From positions 1 to 64,000 of the forward strand of contig NZ_JAHXBU010000044.1 in the NCBI RefSeq assembly GCF_020178975.1: a stretch of 64,000 nt of DNA, written 5' to 3'. Position numbers and translations under genes: made by a program. This DNA comes from Cesiribacter sp. SM1 (lineage in GTDB: Bacteria; Bacteroidota; Bacteroidia; Cytophagales; Cyclobacteriaceae). Numbering within the stretch: position 1 is the first letter of the stretch; each line of letters opens with the position of its first letter. Under the pieces are notes generated by a model that worked only from the letters and a program-made list of their open reading frames with translations, was not told the origin of the DNA and searched no databases. Positions 16,239 through 25,311 of the stretch are shown here, piece after piece.

Positions 16239-17456
16239 ATGAATAGGGTAGTAATTACAGGTATTGGCATTTACTCCTGCATTGGCAGAAATCTTGAGGA
16301 GGTTCGCAACTCTCTTTATGAGGGCAAATCCGGTATTGGGCTGGATCCTGTCAGGAAGGAATGGGGTTTCCGTTCTGCACTTACAGGTGTTGTCAACAAG
16401 CCTGATCTGAAGGAACTGCTAACCCGCAGGCAGCGCGTTGGCCTTTCGGAGCAGGGCGAGTATGCTTACATGGCTACCCTTGAGGCGCTTAAAGTAGCCG
16501 GCCTTGATGAAGATTTTCTGGCAAAGGAAGAAGTAGGCATCATCTACGGTAACGACAGTTCTGCCAAGCCCTCTATCGAAGCCTTCGAGCAGCTGCGCAT
16601 TAAAAAAGATACTACCCTTATTGGCAGTGGTTCTATCTTTCAGTCTATGAACTCTACCGTTACCATGAATTTATCTACCATCTTTAAACTGAAGGGGATA
16701 AACTTTACGGTAAGTGCTGCCTGTGCCAGCGGCTCGCACGCCATAGGCCTGGGCTATATGATGATCAAGAGTGGCATGCAGGAGCTTATTATTTGCGGTG
16801 GTGCCCAGGAGATCAACTATCATTCCATGGGTAGCTTCGATGGCTTAAGCACCTTCTCTGTGCGCGAACAGGAGCCGGAAAGAGCCTCCAGGCCCTTCGA
16901 TAAAAACAGGGATGGCCTGATCCCGAGCGGTGGCGGTGCTACGGTCATCATCGAAAGCTACGAATCTGCTGTAAGAAGGGGTGCTAACATCCTGGGAGAG
17001 ATCATAGGGTATGGCTTCTCCTCAAATGGAGATCATATTTCTGCACCTAATGTGGCCGGTCCAACCAAATCGCTGGAGATGGCCCTCAGGCAGGCGGGCA
17101 TCAGGGCAAATGATGTGCAGTATATCAATGCACATGCCACCTCAACCATAGCTGGAGATTTAAGTGAAGGCAAGGCCATATTCAATGTTTTTGGAGACAG
17201 CCGCCCGCTGATCAGCTCTACAAAATCCATGACAGGCCATGAAATGTGGATGGCCGGCGCCAGCGAAATTGTGTACTCCATGCTGATGATGGAAAATGGA
17301 TTTGTTGCTCCGAATATTAATCTGGAGAACCCGGAGGAGGAACTCTTGGGGCTGAATTTTGCCTATAATGTAGTGGAGAAGGATATAAATGTGTTTCTTT
17401 CCAACTCATTTGGGTTTGGGGGTACCAACTCCTCGCTAATTGTACGAAAAGTATAA
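16239..17456 (+). CDS. Beta-ketoacyl-ACP synthase (FabF-like), first of three
   Basis: This 405-residue ketosynthase condenses acyl-ACP with malonyl-ACP. The Cys-His-His set is complete: Cys162 in SAACASGSH, His299 in NAHATST and His334 in TGHEMW. The C-terminal NSFGFGGTNSSL is the usual KAS II end. The HATST and HEMW variants differ from housekeeping FabF (HGTST, HxxGAAG), which fits a specialised pigment-cluster enzyme. It is flanked by fabG and an ACP. It may be the initiating or a side-chain-specific KS; sequence alone does not tell. Confidence 0.92.
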   Translation: MNRVVITGIGIYSCIGRNLEEVRNSLYEGKSGIGLDPVRKEWGFRSALTGVVNKPDLKELLTRRQRVGLSEQGEYAYMATLEALKVAGLDEDFLAKEEVGIIYGNDSSAKPSIEAFEQLRIKKDTTLIGSGSIFQSMNSTVTMNLSTIFKLKGINFTVSAACASGSHAIGLGYMMIKSGMQELIICGGAQEINYHSMGSFDGLSTFSVREQEPERASRPFDKNRDGLIPSGGGATVIIESYESAVRRGANILGEIIGYGFSSNGDHISAPNVAGPTKSLEMALRQAGIRANDVQYINAHATSTIAGDLSEGKAIFNVFGDSRPLISSTKSMTGHEMWMAGASEIVYSMLMMENGFVAPNINLENPEEELLGLNFAYNVVEKDINVFLSNSFGFGGTNSSLIVRKV

Positions 17457-17478
17457 CAAATAAGAAATATTGTTAGAG

Positions 17479-17739
17479 ATGACCAGGGAAGAGATTATTG
17501 ATAGAGTCAATGGGTTTTTGGTAGAAGAGTTCGAAGTGGATGCCGATGCGATTAAGCCAGAGGCAAACCTGAAGGAAACCCTAAAGCTGGATAGTCTGGA
17601 TTATGTGGATCTGGTGGTGGAAATCGAAAGCAATTTTGGCTTTAAGGTTAAGCCTGAAGATTTTCAAACCATCCATACTTTTCAGGACTTTTACGAGTAC
17701 ATCATCGCCAAGGTAAAAGGACCGGTAGAAACAAAGTAA
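17479..17739 (+). CDS. Acyl carrier protein
   Basis: This acidic 86-residue carrier has the phosphopantetheine attachment site at Ser39 in LDSLDYVDLV. I use the ATG at 17479; a TTG nine bases upstream is also in frame. The stop overlaps the next ATG by one base (TAATG), which suggests coupled translation with the LpxL-like gene. It probably carries the growing aryl-polyene chain or its starter. Confidence 0.92.
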   Translation: MTREEIIDRVNGFLVEEFEVDADAIKPEANLKETLKLDSLDYVDLVVEIESNFGFKVKPEDFQTIHTFQDFYEYIIAKVKGPVETK

Positions 17740-18659
17740 TGTCTTCCTGGAAAGGTAAGACCCGGGGCGGATTACTGGGGTACAAAATATTCATCTTCGT
17801 GTTGCGAAGATCAGGAATACGGGCAGCCTACGCACTTTTGCGGGTAGTGGCTGCTTATTTCGTTCTGTTTGCACCAACTGCCAGCAAGAGCATGTACGCC
17901 TATTTCAGGAACATCCTGGGCTACAGCACTGCAGGAGCCCTGGGGGCTTTGTACAAAAACTACTATGTTTTTGGCCAGACCCTGCTCGATAAAGTTGCCC
18001 TGATGGCCGGCCTTAAAACGCCCTTTACCTATACTTTTGAAGGTGAGGAGCACCTGCGAAGGTTCAGGGAAGAAAATACAGGGGGCATGCTCATCAGTGC
18101 ACACCTAGGCAACTGGGAGATAGCCGGTTTTCTGCTGAAAAGGCTCGATATGCGCATTAATATTGTGATGTTTGAGGCCGAGCATGAAAAGATCAAGGAG
18201 TACCTCGGGCAGGTAATGCAGAACCGGAACATCAACATCATTCCGGTAAAACAAGACCTTTCGCATATATTCCTCATCAACAAGGCCATCCGCAACAAAG
18301 AGATTATCTGTATGCATGGTGATCGCTTTGTGGAAGGCAGCAGGGTGGCAGCGGTTGAATTTATGGGCAAAAAGGCTAATTTTCCTTTGGGCCCCTTTAC
18401 ACTGGCAGCTAAGCTTGGCGTACCTTACTCTTTTGTTTATGCCGTTAAGGACAGCGAAACCCATTACCACCTGTCGGCAACACCCCTGCAGCAGCCAAAC
18501 GGCAGGCCACTGGAGATTCTGAAAGCATACGCCGGTTCGCTTGAAACCAAACTGCGGCAGTATCCGCTACAATGGTTTAACTATTATGAATTCTGGAGTG
18601 AGGACCTAAAGGGTGGGATATATGAAAAACAACAGCATGAAGTCAGTACCCATTCATAA
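17739..18659 (+). CDS. LpxL/HtrB-like lysophospholipid/lipid A acyltransferase
   Basis: This 306-residue membrane-associated acyltransferase has an N-terminal hydrophobic stretch and the HX4E active-site motif in SAHLGNWE. HGDRFVEGS follows further on, like the second conserved block of the family. LpxL enzymes move acyl groups from acyl-ACP to lipid A precursors. Such genes are regular members of aryl-polyene and flexirubin clusters, where they probably transfer the polyene acyl chain from ACP to a lipid or other acceptor. It overlaps both neighbours (1 base upstream, 38 downstream). Confidence 0.88.
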   Translation: MSSWKGKTRGGLLGYKIFIFVLRRSGIRAAYALLRVVAAYFVLFAPTASKSMYAYFRNILGYSTAGALGALYKNYYVFGQTLLDKVALMAGLKTPFTYTFEGEEHLRRFREENTGGMLISAHLGNWEIAGFLLKRLDMRINIVMFEAEHEKIKEYLGQVMQNRNINIIPVKQDLSHIFLINKAIRNKEIICMHGDRFVEGSRVAAVEFMGKKANFPLGPFTLAAKLGVPYSFVYAVKDSETHYHLSATPLQQPNGRPLEILKAYAGSLETKLRQYPLQWFNYYEFWSEDLKGGIYEKQQHEVSTHS

Positions 18660-19077
18660 AGGCGAAGCCCTTTTTGATTACATTCCACAGCGCCCGCCCT
18701 TTGTGCTGGTAGATACGCTTTACGAAAAGGGAGCGCTGCATGTGCAGAGCGGCTTTAGCATTAAGGCTGATCATCCCATGGTGCAGCAGGGGGTGTTAAC
18801 AGAGGGTGGCCTTGTAGAAAATATTGCCCAGACGGCAGCACTCTTTGCCGGGGTTAGGTTTGTAGACCAGGGGCTGCCTGTGCCGGTAGGCTACATTGCC
18901 GGCATTAAGGAACTGGAGATAAAAAGCCTGCCTCCGGTGGGCTCTAAAATATTTACAACCACAACCCTTACCCACGATCTGATGAACATACAGGTAGTGG
19001 AAGGTAATATATTTGATGAACAAGATCAGCTGATTGCCCGTTGCGAGTTGAGGATCTTTATTAAAGGTGACGAGTAA
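18622..19077 (+). CDS. FabZ/ApeI-like hotdog dehydratase
   Basis: This encodes about 151 residues with a single hotdog domain. RPPFVLVDTL corresponds to the FabZ opening. The candidate catalytic His and Glu lie in KADHPMV and GGLVENIAQTA, spaced as in beta-hydroxyacyl-ACP dehydratases although the GHFPG motif is missing. It is probably a 3-hydroxyacyl-ACP dehydratase adapted to polyene chains. Starts at 18613 (GTG), 18622 (ATG) and 18637 (ATG) are all possible; 18622 is the compromise. It overlaps the acyltransferase gene. Confidence 0.82.
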   Translation: MKNNSMKSVPIHKGEALFDYIPQRPPFVLVDTLYEKGALHVQSGFSIKADHPMVQQGVLTEGGLVENIAQTAALFAGVRFVDQGLPVPVGYIAGIKELEIKSLPPVGSKIFTTTTLTHDLMNIQVVEGNIFDEQDQLIARCELRIFIKGDE

Positions 19078-19078
19078 A

Positions 19079-19498
19079 ATGCTGAAGAATATTAAAGAAA
19101 CTGAAGTCCGCTTTAGCGAAGTAGACAGTATGGGGATTGTCTGGCACGGGCACTACATCAAATACTTTGAAGACGGAAGGGAAGCTTTTGGACGTGAGCA
19201 CAACCTGGGTTATATGGATGTTTATGAAAAGGGCTTTTTTATCCCCATTGTAAACATTAACTGCAGCTATAAAAAGCCCATTGAATACAATGGCCCGCTC
19301 ACGATCGAAACCAGGTACATTGATACGCCTGCCGCTAAAATCGTATTTGAGTATAAACTGTATAATAAAGAAAGTGGCGATGTTTACGCTACCGGAAGCT
19401 CAGAGCAGGTGTTTCTCACCAGGGAGCGTGAACTGCACCTGACTGTTCCCGAGTTTTTTGTTAAGTGGAAAAAAGAAAAAGGGCTCCTGCCCGCCTAG
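19079..19498 (+). CDS. YbgC/4-hydroxybenzoyl-CoA-type thioesterase
   Basis: This 139-residue hotdog thioesterase has the family segment FSEVDSMGIVWHGHYIKYFE, in which the Asp is the expected catalytic residue, and YKKPIEYNGPLTIET, typical of the YbgC branch. In aryl-polyene clusters a thioesterase of this kind is thought to release or proofread acyl-ACP chains. I chose the ATG at 19079, one base after the dehydratase stop; a GTG at 19067 is also in frame. Confidence 0.88.
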   Translation: MLKNIKETEVRFSEVDSMGIVWHGHYIKYFEDGREAFGREHNLGYMDVYEKGFFIPIVNINCSYKKPIEYNGPLTIETRYIDTPAAKIVFEYKLYNKESGDVYATGSSEQVFLTRERELHLTVPEFFVKWKKEKGLLPA

Positions 19499-19508
19499 CA
19501 CAAAAGCC

Positions 19509-20672
19509 TTGAATATTTATTCTGTTGCCGATAACATCATCAGTCCCTTAGGTTCCAGCACAGAGGAGAACTTTGTGGCTATGCTGCGTGGGCAGCGTGG
19601 TGTACAGAAAATTGAAGCAGGCCATCTTTTCCCCGAAGCGCTTTATGCTGCCTATGCAGGAGATCTGCTGCAGGAGCCTTTAGAAGAGGAGGAGGCTGAA
19701 AGAGCAAACTGGAAGGCCTATACCCGGCTGGAAAAGGGTTTTATCCGCTCTATTGCGGCAGTGCTGCGTACAGTCCCGGGTATTAACAAGCAAAGGCTGG
19801 TGCTGGTAATTTCCAGCACCAAGGGAAATATTGACCTGATCGGCAGGGAAGGCACTGGAGCTGTTGGCGCTGAAAGAATAGAGCTGCCAGCCATGGCACA
19901 AGCCATCAACAGCTTTTTTAAATTGCCCCATGCACCGGTGGTAGTTTCTAATGCCTGTATTTCAGGCGTATCTGCTGTACTGGTGGCCCGTAAGCTCATC
20001 AGCATGGGGCTCTGCGACCATGCCCTGGTAGCAGGCGGCGATCTGCTGGATAAGTTTATCCTCTCCGGCTTCCAATGCCTTAAAGCCATCAGCGAAGAGC
20101 CCTGCAGGCCCTACGATGCTGATCGCAAAGGAATTAACCTGGGCGAAGCAGTGGGTACCATGCTCATCAGCAATGATCCTGCACTTAATACCAACAAAGA
20201 CGCTTTTTCGCTGATTGCAGGTGGCGGACAGTCTAATGACGCCAACCATATTTCCGGCCCTTCCCGTACTGGCAAAGGACTTAAAATTGCAGTAGGCAAT
20301 GCTTTAAAGAGTGCAGGCCTGGCCGGAAAAGAGCTTGGCTACATCAATGCCCATGGTACGGCTACTCTTTTCAATGATGAAATGGAGGCCATAGCTTTCA
20401 GTGACCTTGATTTGCAGGAGCTGCCGCTCAACAGCCTTAAAGGTTACTTTGGGCATACCTTGGGTGCGGCAGGGGTGGTAGAATCCATCATCACCATCCG
20501 GCAACTTAACCGGGGGCTGCTGCTGCAATCACCTGGCTATGCCAGCTCCGGTGTGAGCAGAAGCCTGAATGTGCTGCAGGAAAACCAGCAGGCCCATCGG
20601 CTGCAGTATGCCCTGAAAACAGTATCGGGTTTTGGGGGCTGCAACGCCGCTGTTATATATGGTAAGGCATGA
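19509..20672 (+). CDS. Beta-ketoacyl-ACP synthase, second
   Basis: This ketosynthase of about 387 residues has all three catalytic residues: Cys150 in SNACISGVSAV, a His in NAHGTAT and a His in YFGHTLGAAG. The start is uncertain. I see only TTG codons, at 19509 (in phase with the usual KS N-terminus IYSVADNIISPLG) and 19458 (overlapping the thioesterase by 41 bases), and prefer 19509. The active-site context (ACISG instead of ACSSS) differs from the other two KS enzymes, suggesting a distinct acceptor. Its end overlaps the half-KS gene by 4 bases. Confidence 0.87.
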   Translation: MNIYSVADNIISPLGSSTEENFVAMLRGQRGVQKIEAGHLFPEALYAAYAGDLLQEPLEEEEAERANWKAYTRLEKGFIRSIAAVLRTVPGINKQRLVLVISSTKGNIDLIGREGTGAVGAERIELPAMAQAINSFFKLPHAPVVVSNACISGVSAVLVARKLISMGLCDHALVAGGDLLDKFILSGFQCLKAISEEPCRPYDADRKGINLGEAVGTMLISNDPALNTNKDAFSLIAGGGQSNDANHISGPSRTGKGLKIAVGNALKSAGLAGKELGYINAHGTATLFNDEMEAIAFSDLDLQELPLNSLKGYFGHTLGAAGVVESIITIRQLNRGLLLQSPGYASSGVSRSLNVLQENQQAHRLQYALKTVSGFGGCNAAVIYGKA

Positions 20673-21283
20673 ACTTAGGCATAACGGCATATAGTGAGCT
20701 GAATGAGAAGGGGCTGTATAAAAATGGTATCCTGCTGCTGGCGAATGAGGGACAGGAGCCCTTTGTCCCTTTTGCAAAAGAGGTATACCGCTTCCTGAAC
20801 CCCGTCTATTCCAAGTTCCATAAAATGGATGAGCTGTGCAAGCTGGCATTCCTGGCCACCGAAGCGCTGCTCAGTGAAGATAAAATAAGCAGCAATGCAG
20901 AAGGGGCCGATGTGGCGCTGATCCTGGGCAACAGGAGTTCATCCATCGCATCAGACCTGCAGCACCTGGAAAGCTACCGCGACAGCAGTAATTACTTTCC
21001 CAGTCCGGCGGTATTCGTTTACACGCTGCCCAATATTATGCTCGGCGAAATCTGTATCAGGCACCAGGTTACGGGTGAGAACTCCTGTTTCCTGATGCAG
21101 GCGCCAGATGGCAGATTCCTGTACCGCTATGTGCAGCATTTATTTGAGCAGGAGGCTTACCAGCAGTGTATTACCGGCTGGGTAGACTACAAAGCAGGAA
21201 ATTATAAGGCATGTCTGTTTTTAGTGGAAAAAGCAGCGGTCAATAAGCCGGTGTTGCGTAAATTCGATTACGATTTCATATAA
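20669..21283 (+). CDS. Half-length ketosynthase-like protein without catalytic cysteine
   Basis: This 204-residue protein resembles only the N-terminal half of a ketosynthase. The segment VYTLPNIMLGEICIRHQVTG aligns by eye with the KS stretch before the active site. The following residues (ENSCFLMQAP) do not keep the nucleophile in an ACxS context, and the His motifs are absent because the second half is missing. The reading frame is intact, overlaps the preceding KS by 4 bases and is followed 16 bases later by an ACP, so it looks maintained rather than broken. It may be a structural partner or chain-length gauge; that is inference. Confidence 0.75.
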   Translation: MNLGITAYSELNEKGLYKNGILLLANEGQEPFVPFAKEVYRFLNPVYSKFHKMDELCKLAFLATEALLSEDKISSNAEGADVALILGNRSSSIASDLQHLESYRDSSNYFPSPAVFVYTLPNIMLGEICIRHQVTGENSCFLMQAPDGRFLYRYVQHLFEQEAYQQCITGWVDYKAGNYKACLFLVEKAAVNKPVLRKFDYDFI

Positions 21284-21299
21284 ATAGGATCTGTGGATC

Positions 21300-21554
21300 A
21301 TGAGTGAGTTAACAGAAAAATTAAAGCAGGATATTATAGAGCACCTGAACCTGGAAGACCTGCAGCCCCAGGACATCAGCGACAACGAGCCCTTGTTTGG
21401 CGGCGCTGTAGGCCTGGATTCTATCGATGCCCTGGAGCTGATCGTACTGCTGGAAAAAAACTACGGCATCAGGATCGATAATCCTGAAGAAGGACGCAGG
21501 GTTTTCCAGTCGGTTGGCAGCATGGCCAGCTATATAGAGCAAAACCGCAAGTAA
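21300..21554 (+). CDS. Acyl carrier protein, second
   Basis: This 84-residue acidic carrier has its phosphopantetheine site at Ser41 in GLDSIDALELIVLLE. The gene lies 16 bases after the half-KS gene and 3 bases before the next ketosynthase. Its spacing with the KS/CLF pair suggests it is the carrier for the main elongation, but assignment between the two ACPs is inference. Confidence 0.92.
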   Translation: MSELTEKLKQDIIEHLNLEDLQPQDISDNEPLFGGAVGLDSIDALELIVLLEKNYGIRIDNPEEGRRVFQSVGSMASYIEQNRK

Positions 21555-21557
21555 AGC

Positions 21558-22760
21558 ATGGCTGCTCGTGTGTTTGTTACCGGCTGGGGTATCATCTCGG
21601 CCCTGGGCAGGGGAGTAGAGGCAAATCTAGCCGCTCTTAAGGGGGGCCGGACGGGTATTGCCCATCCCGAGCACCTGAAAACGCTGCACAAACACGAGCT
21701 GGTAACAGGCGAAGTAAAAGCTGCCAACAGCCAGCTGGCTGCCTGGGCAGGTGTTAGCCCTGCTAGTGAAATTTCCAGAACAGCCTTACTGGGCTTGCTG
21801 GCAGCTGCAGAAGCGGCCGATTCTGCGGGTTTAAGCCAGCAGGAGTTGAAAACTGCAGGCCTGATCAATGGCACCTCGGTAGGGGGCATGGATATTTCTG
21901 AACAGCACTACGAGGCGCTGCTAAAAGGGGAATCCCTGGATTATCACAGGGCTTTTGCAGGTCATGATTGCGGCATCTCTACCGAATTTATGGCAGAGCG
22001 TTTGGGCATTAAGGGCCATCTTAGCACCATCAGCACGGCCTGCTCTTCTTCTGCCAATGCTATTATGCAGGCGGGCAGGCTCATCAGAGCTGGGGCGGCA
22101 CAACGGGTGCTGGCCGGTGGTACCGATGCACTGGCTGTCTTTACCCTCAATGGATTTAACTCCCTTAAAATACTGGACCCGGCCTGGTGCAGGCCTTTTG
22201 ATGTAAACCGCATGGGCCTTAACCTGGGCGAAGGGGCTGCCTACCTGGTACTGGAATCTGAAGAGTCGGCAGCAAAACGCGGGGCAAAAGTACTGGCAGA
22301 GCTGATTGGCTGGGGCAATACCAATGATGCGTATCACCAGACAGCCTCATCGCCAGAGGGCAAAGGTGCCTACCTGGCCATGAAAAAAGCACTGGAGGTG
22401 GGTGGCAGAGAAGGCTTACAGATCGACTATGTAAATGCCCATGGCACGGGCACTGCCAACAACGACCTTTCAGAGAGCATGGCCCTGCAGGCTATGTTTG
22501 GGGAGCAGCTACCGGATTACAGCTCTACCAAATCATACACCGGCCACACCCTGGGTGCTGCCGGCGGCATAGAAGCTGTGTTTTCGCTGCTGGCCATCAA
22601 CCATAACCTGAAATTCCCAAACCTGAACCTGGGGCAGCCTATGGACGTGCTGCCATCGGCGCCGCTGCAGAAGCTGCATGCCGGGAGCCGGGTAGATACT
22701 GTGCTCTCCAATTCTTTTGGCTTTGGGGGCAATTGTACATCCTTATTATTCACACGGTAA
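21558..22760 (+). CDS. Beta-ketoacyl-ACP synthase, third (elongating KS of a KS/CLF pair)
   Basis: This 400-residue FabF-like ketosynthase has Cys162 in STACSSSANA, a His in NAHGTGTANND and a His in YTGHTLGAAGG. It ends one base before the start of a KS homologue lacking the cysteine, which is the arrangement of KS/chain-length-factor pairs in type II polyketide and aryl-polyene systems. It is therefore the best candidate for the iterative polyene-extending enzyme. Confidence 0.92.
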   Translation: MAARVFVTGWGIISALGRGVEANLAALKGGRTGIAHPEHLKTLHKHELVTGEVKAANSQLAAWAGVSPASEISRTALLGLLAAAEAADSAGLSQQELKTAGLINGTSVGGMDISEQHYEALLKGESLDYHRAFAGHDCGISTEFMAERLGIKGHLSTISTACSSSANAIMQAGRLIRAGAAQRVLAGGTDALAVFTLNGFNSLKILDPAWCRPFDVNRMGLNLGEGAAYLVLESEESAAKRGAKVLAELIGWGNTNDAYHQTASSPEGKGAYLAMKKALEVGGREGLQIDYVNAHGTGTANNDLSESMALQAMFGEQLPDYSSTKSYTGHTLGAAGGIEAVFSLLAINHNLKFPNLNLGQPMDVLPSAPLQKLHAGSRVDTVLSNSFGFGGNCTSLLFTR

Positions 22761-22761
22761 G

Positions 22762-23844
22762 ATGCGGGCATACATTAGCGGTACATCGGCCATTTCGCCA
22801 CAATCCACCTTTGAGCAGGAGCAATACCTGCAGCAATTGCAGGTGCCTGAACAGGCCTATCTGGCTGCGCTGGAACCTGAGTACAGGCAGTACATCGATC
22901 CGAAGCTCTCGCGCCGTATGGCACGCATCATAAAAATGAGCATCGCTGCGGCTAAAAAAAGCCTGGAGCAGGCAGGAGCAGCAACAGAGGCTGGAGGTAC
23001 TGCAGAAGCTATGCCTGGTGCCATCATTGTAGGTACTGCCCTGGGCTGCCTGCAGGATACCGAGAAGTTTCTGGCCGAAATAGTAGAGACCCGTGAAGGC
23101 TTGCTGTCGCCTACCGCTTTTATACAGTCAACCCACAATACCATTGCCGGACAGATTGCGCTCCTGCTGGGCTGCCCGCACCATAACTTTACCTTTGTTC
23201 AAAGAGGCTTTTCTTTTGAAAGAGCCCTGGAAGATGCCCTGCTGCAAATAGGCGAAGGTGTGCCACAGGTGCTTTTAGGTGGTGTAGACGAAGTTACGCC
23301 TACCTTATTTCAAATTTTGCAGCAGCTGGGTTGTGCCGAAGGGGCAGTGGGGCGCTATCCCCATCTGCAAACCAGCGAACAACAGCCTGCCTGGGGAGAA
23401 GGCGCCACCTTCTTTGCCCTTACCAGGGAACCATCAGCAAATGCACTGGCCTGCATAGAAGGCATGCATACGTTCTACGGCGCAGCCACTGCCCGGGAGG
23501 TACAGGAGCAGATAGCAGCTTTTCTGCAGCACTGTGGAATGGATACTGGGGCGGTAGATGCCCTTATGATGGGCTTTACCGGCAACCGGCAGGAGGATGA
23601 AATTTACAGCCAAATTGCAGAAAGCTATTTTCCTGATAAACCGCTCCTGGGCTTTAAGAACCTGTGTGGCGAGTATTTTACGGCATCGGCTTTTGGCTTA
23701 CACCTGGCAGCCATTATGCTGCAGCGGCAGCAGGCCTTTTCTGGCACACTGCTTAGTGGAGAATTAAAGAGCCCTTTCAACAACATACTGCTCTACAACC
23801 GTAGCCAGGGAAAATATCACTCACTAATGCTGCTCTCCTCATGA
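22762..23844 (+). CDS. Chain-length-factor-like ketosynthase homologue (inactive)
   Basis: This 360-residue KS-fold protein has lost the active-site cysteine: the matching segment is FVQRGFSFERAL, with Gly149 where Cys would be and a Gln two residues earlier. The usual NAHGT and GH motifs are not recognisable. These are features of a CLF, which pairs with an active KS and sets chain length. The ATG at 22762 follows the KS stop by one base; longer upstream frames would run into the KS gene. The final 4 bases overlap the deacetylase start. Confidence 0.85.
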   Translation: MRAYISGTSAISPQSTFEQEQYLQQLQVPEQAYLAALEPEYRQYIDPKLSRRMARIIKMSIAAAKKSLEQAGAATEAGGTAEAMPGAIIVGTALGCLQDTEKFLAEIVETREGLLSPTAFIQSTHNTIAGQIALLLGCPHHNFTFVQRGFSFERALEDALLQIGEGVPQVLLGGVDEVTPTLFQILQQLGCAEGAVGRYPHLQTSEQQPAWGEGATFFALTREPSANALACIEGMHTFYGAATAREVQEQIAAFLQHCGMDTGAVDALMMGFTGNRQEDEIYSQIAESYFPDKPLLGFKNLCGEYFTASAFGLHLAAIMLQRQQAFSGTLLSGELKSPFNNILLYNRSQGKYHSLMLLSS

Positions 23845-24599
23845 CGGCCTTTGTAGTGGCACGCAACAGCTACCTGCTGCTCATGCTTTTGCTGGCAGTG
23901 GCAGACTATTTCTTTCTTAGCCTGTCGCCCTGGGTATATCTGGCCCTTACTTTGCTGTACATTCTCCTGGTAGTGGCTGGTTCGTCTGTAATGAGCCTCA
24001 ACTTCTTTACCAGGAGTTATACCAGGGGCAGGGGAAATACCATAGCCCTTACCTTCGATGATGGCCCCTCTGCCGAACATACTCCGGCCGTACTGGAGGT
24101 GCTTGACAAGTGGGGAGCTACGGCAACCTTTTTTTGTATTGGTGAACGTATGGAGCAAAATAAAGCTTTGGTAAGGAAGATAAAGGAGAAAGGGCACCGC
24201 ATTGGCAATCACTCCTACACCCATAGTAACCTGTTTTCAATCTTCGGAAAAAATATGGTAGTGGATGAGATCGAAAAGACCAACAGGCTGATACAGGAGC
24301 TGACGGGAGAGGAGTGCAGGCTTTTCAGGCCACCATACGGGGTGCTGAATCCGCCCATTGCAAAAGCTGCTGCAGCCTGTGGCATGCAGGTAATCGGCTG
24401 GAACATCCGCTCCTTCGATACTACGACAAAAGACTACCAGAAAGTGGTGGAAAGGGTGTTGCCCAGGATAGGTCCGGGTGCGGTGCTTTTGCTGCACGAC
24501 GACAGGGAAAATACCCCTAAAATAGTGGATGCCATTCTGGCCCATGCCAGCAGGCTAAACCTTCGCTACATACAGGCGCAAGAGCTTATTCATGAATAA
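23841..24599 (+). CDS. Polysaccharide deacetylase (NodB-domain) membrane protein
   Basis: This 252-residue protein has two N-terminal membrane helices (about residues 8-55) and a NodB carbohydrate esterase 4 domain. Motifs are TFDDGPS for the catalytic and metal Asp pair, NHSYTHSN for the metal histidines, RPPYG, and LLHDD near the end. Such enzymes remove N- or O-acetyl groups. Deacetylases are recurrent in Bacteroidota flexirubin-type clusters, with no agreed role. It overlaps the CLF gene by 4 bases. Confidence 0.88.
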   Translation: MTAFVVARNSYLLLMLLLAVADYFFLSLSPWVYLALTLLYILLVVAGSSVMSLNFFTRSYTRGRGNTIALTFDDGPSAEHTPAVLEVLDKWGATATFFCIGERMEQNKALVRKIKEKGHRIGNHSYTHSNLFSIFGKNMVVDEIEKTNRLIQELTGEECRLFRPPYGVLNPPIAKAAAACGMQVIGWNIRSFDTTTKDYQKVVERVLPRIGPGAVLLLHDDRENTPKIVDAILAHASRLNLRYIQAQELIHE

Positions 24600-24660
24600 A
24601 GAGGGGAGGGGCTTTTATAGCGCTACAGACCAGTAAATATATAATTACGCTCAACAGAAA

Positions 24661-25311
24661 ATGCTTTACAGAAATATACTCCTTTTAGTGCTGGCGGTGG
24701 CGATCTGCTCGTTTCAGCCAGGTAAAGAAGAGTTTACAGCCATGAAAGATGTGGCAGCTTTCCGGGCCGGACTCTCTAAAATGGCAGCTGCCACTAAATC
24801 TATCAAAGCCTCCTTTACCCAGGAGAAGTACCTGGCCATTCTGGCCAACACCATTGAGTCTGAAGGCACAATTCAGTTTAAAAAGCCTAACCTCCTGAAG
24901 TGGGAGTACACCACTCCGTACCAGTACGCTATAATCCTCAATGGCAAAGAGCTGATCATCAACGACCAGGGTAAGGAAAATTCTTTCGATATTGCCTCAA
25001 GCCAGGCCTTTAAGCAAATTAATGAGCTGATCGTAAACAGTGTGCAGGGAAATATCCTGGACGAAGAACGCTTTAGCATTAAATACCTGGAGAGCAAAAA
25101 TCATTACCAGGCACAGCTGCAGCCAAAAGAAGAACAGATGAAGAAATTCCTGAAAGGCATAGATGTGTATTTCGATAAAGCGAATTATACAGTAGCCAAA
25201 ATTAGACTTACCGAGCCGGAAGATGATTATACGCTCATTACCTTTAAGAATACCAGGCTGAACGAAAGCATTGCTGATGATATTTTTGCTGCAAAGAAGA
25301 AAAAGCAGTAG
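24661..25311 (+). CDS. LolA-like outer-membrane lipoprotein carrier
   Basis: This 216-residue periplasmic protein has an N-terminal signal peptide and the LolA-type opening of SIKASFTQEKYL, IESEGTIQFKKPNLLKWEY and LIINDQGKE. LolA chaperones lipoproteins across the periplasm. Cluster-encoded LolA-like proteins in aryl-polyene loci are thought to carry the hydrophobic pigment instead. Its end overlaps the next gene, a LolB-like lipoprotein, by 35 bases, supporting a dedicated carrier-receptor pair. Confidence 0.85.
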   Translation: MLYRNILLLVLAVAICSFQPGKEEFTAMKDVAAFRAGLSKMAAATKSIKASFTQEKYLAILANTIESEGTIQFKKPNLLKWEYTTPYQYAIILNGKELIINDQGKENSFDIASSQAFKQINELIVNSVQGNILDEERFSIKYLESKNHYQAQLQPKEEQMKKFLKGIDVYFDKANYTVAKIRLTEPEDDYTLITFKNTRLNESIADDIFAAKKKKQ

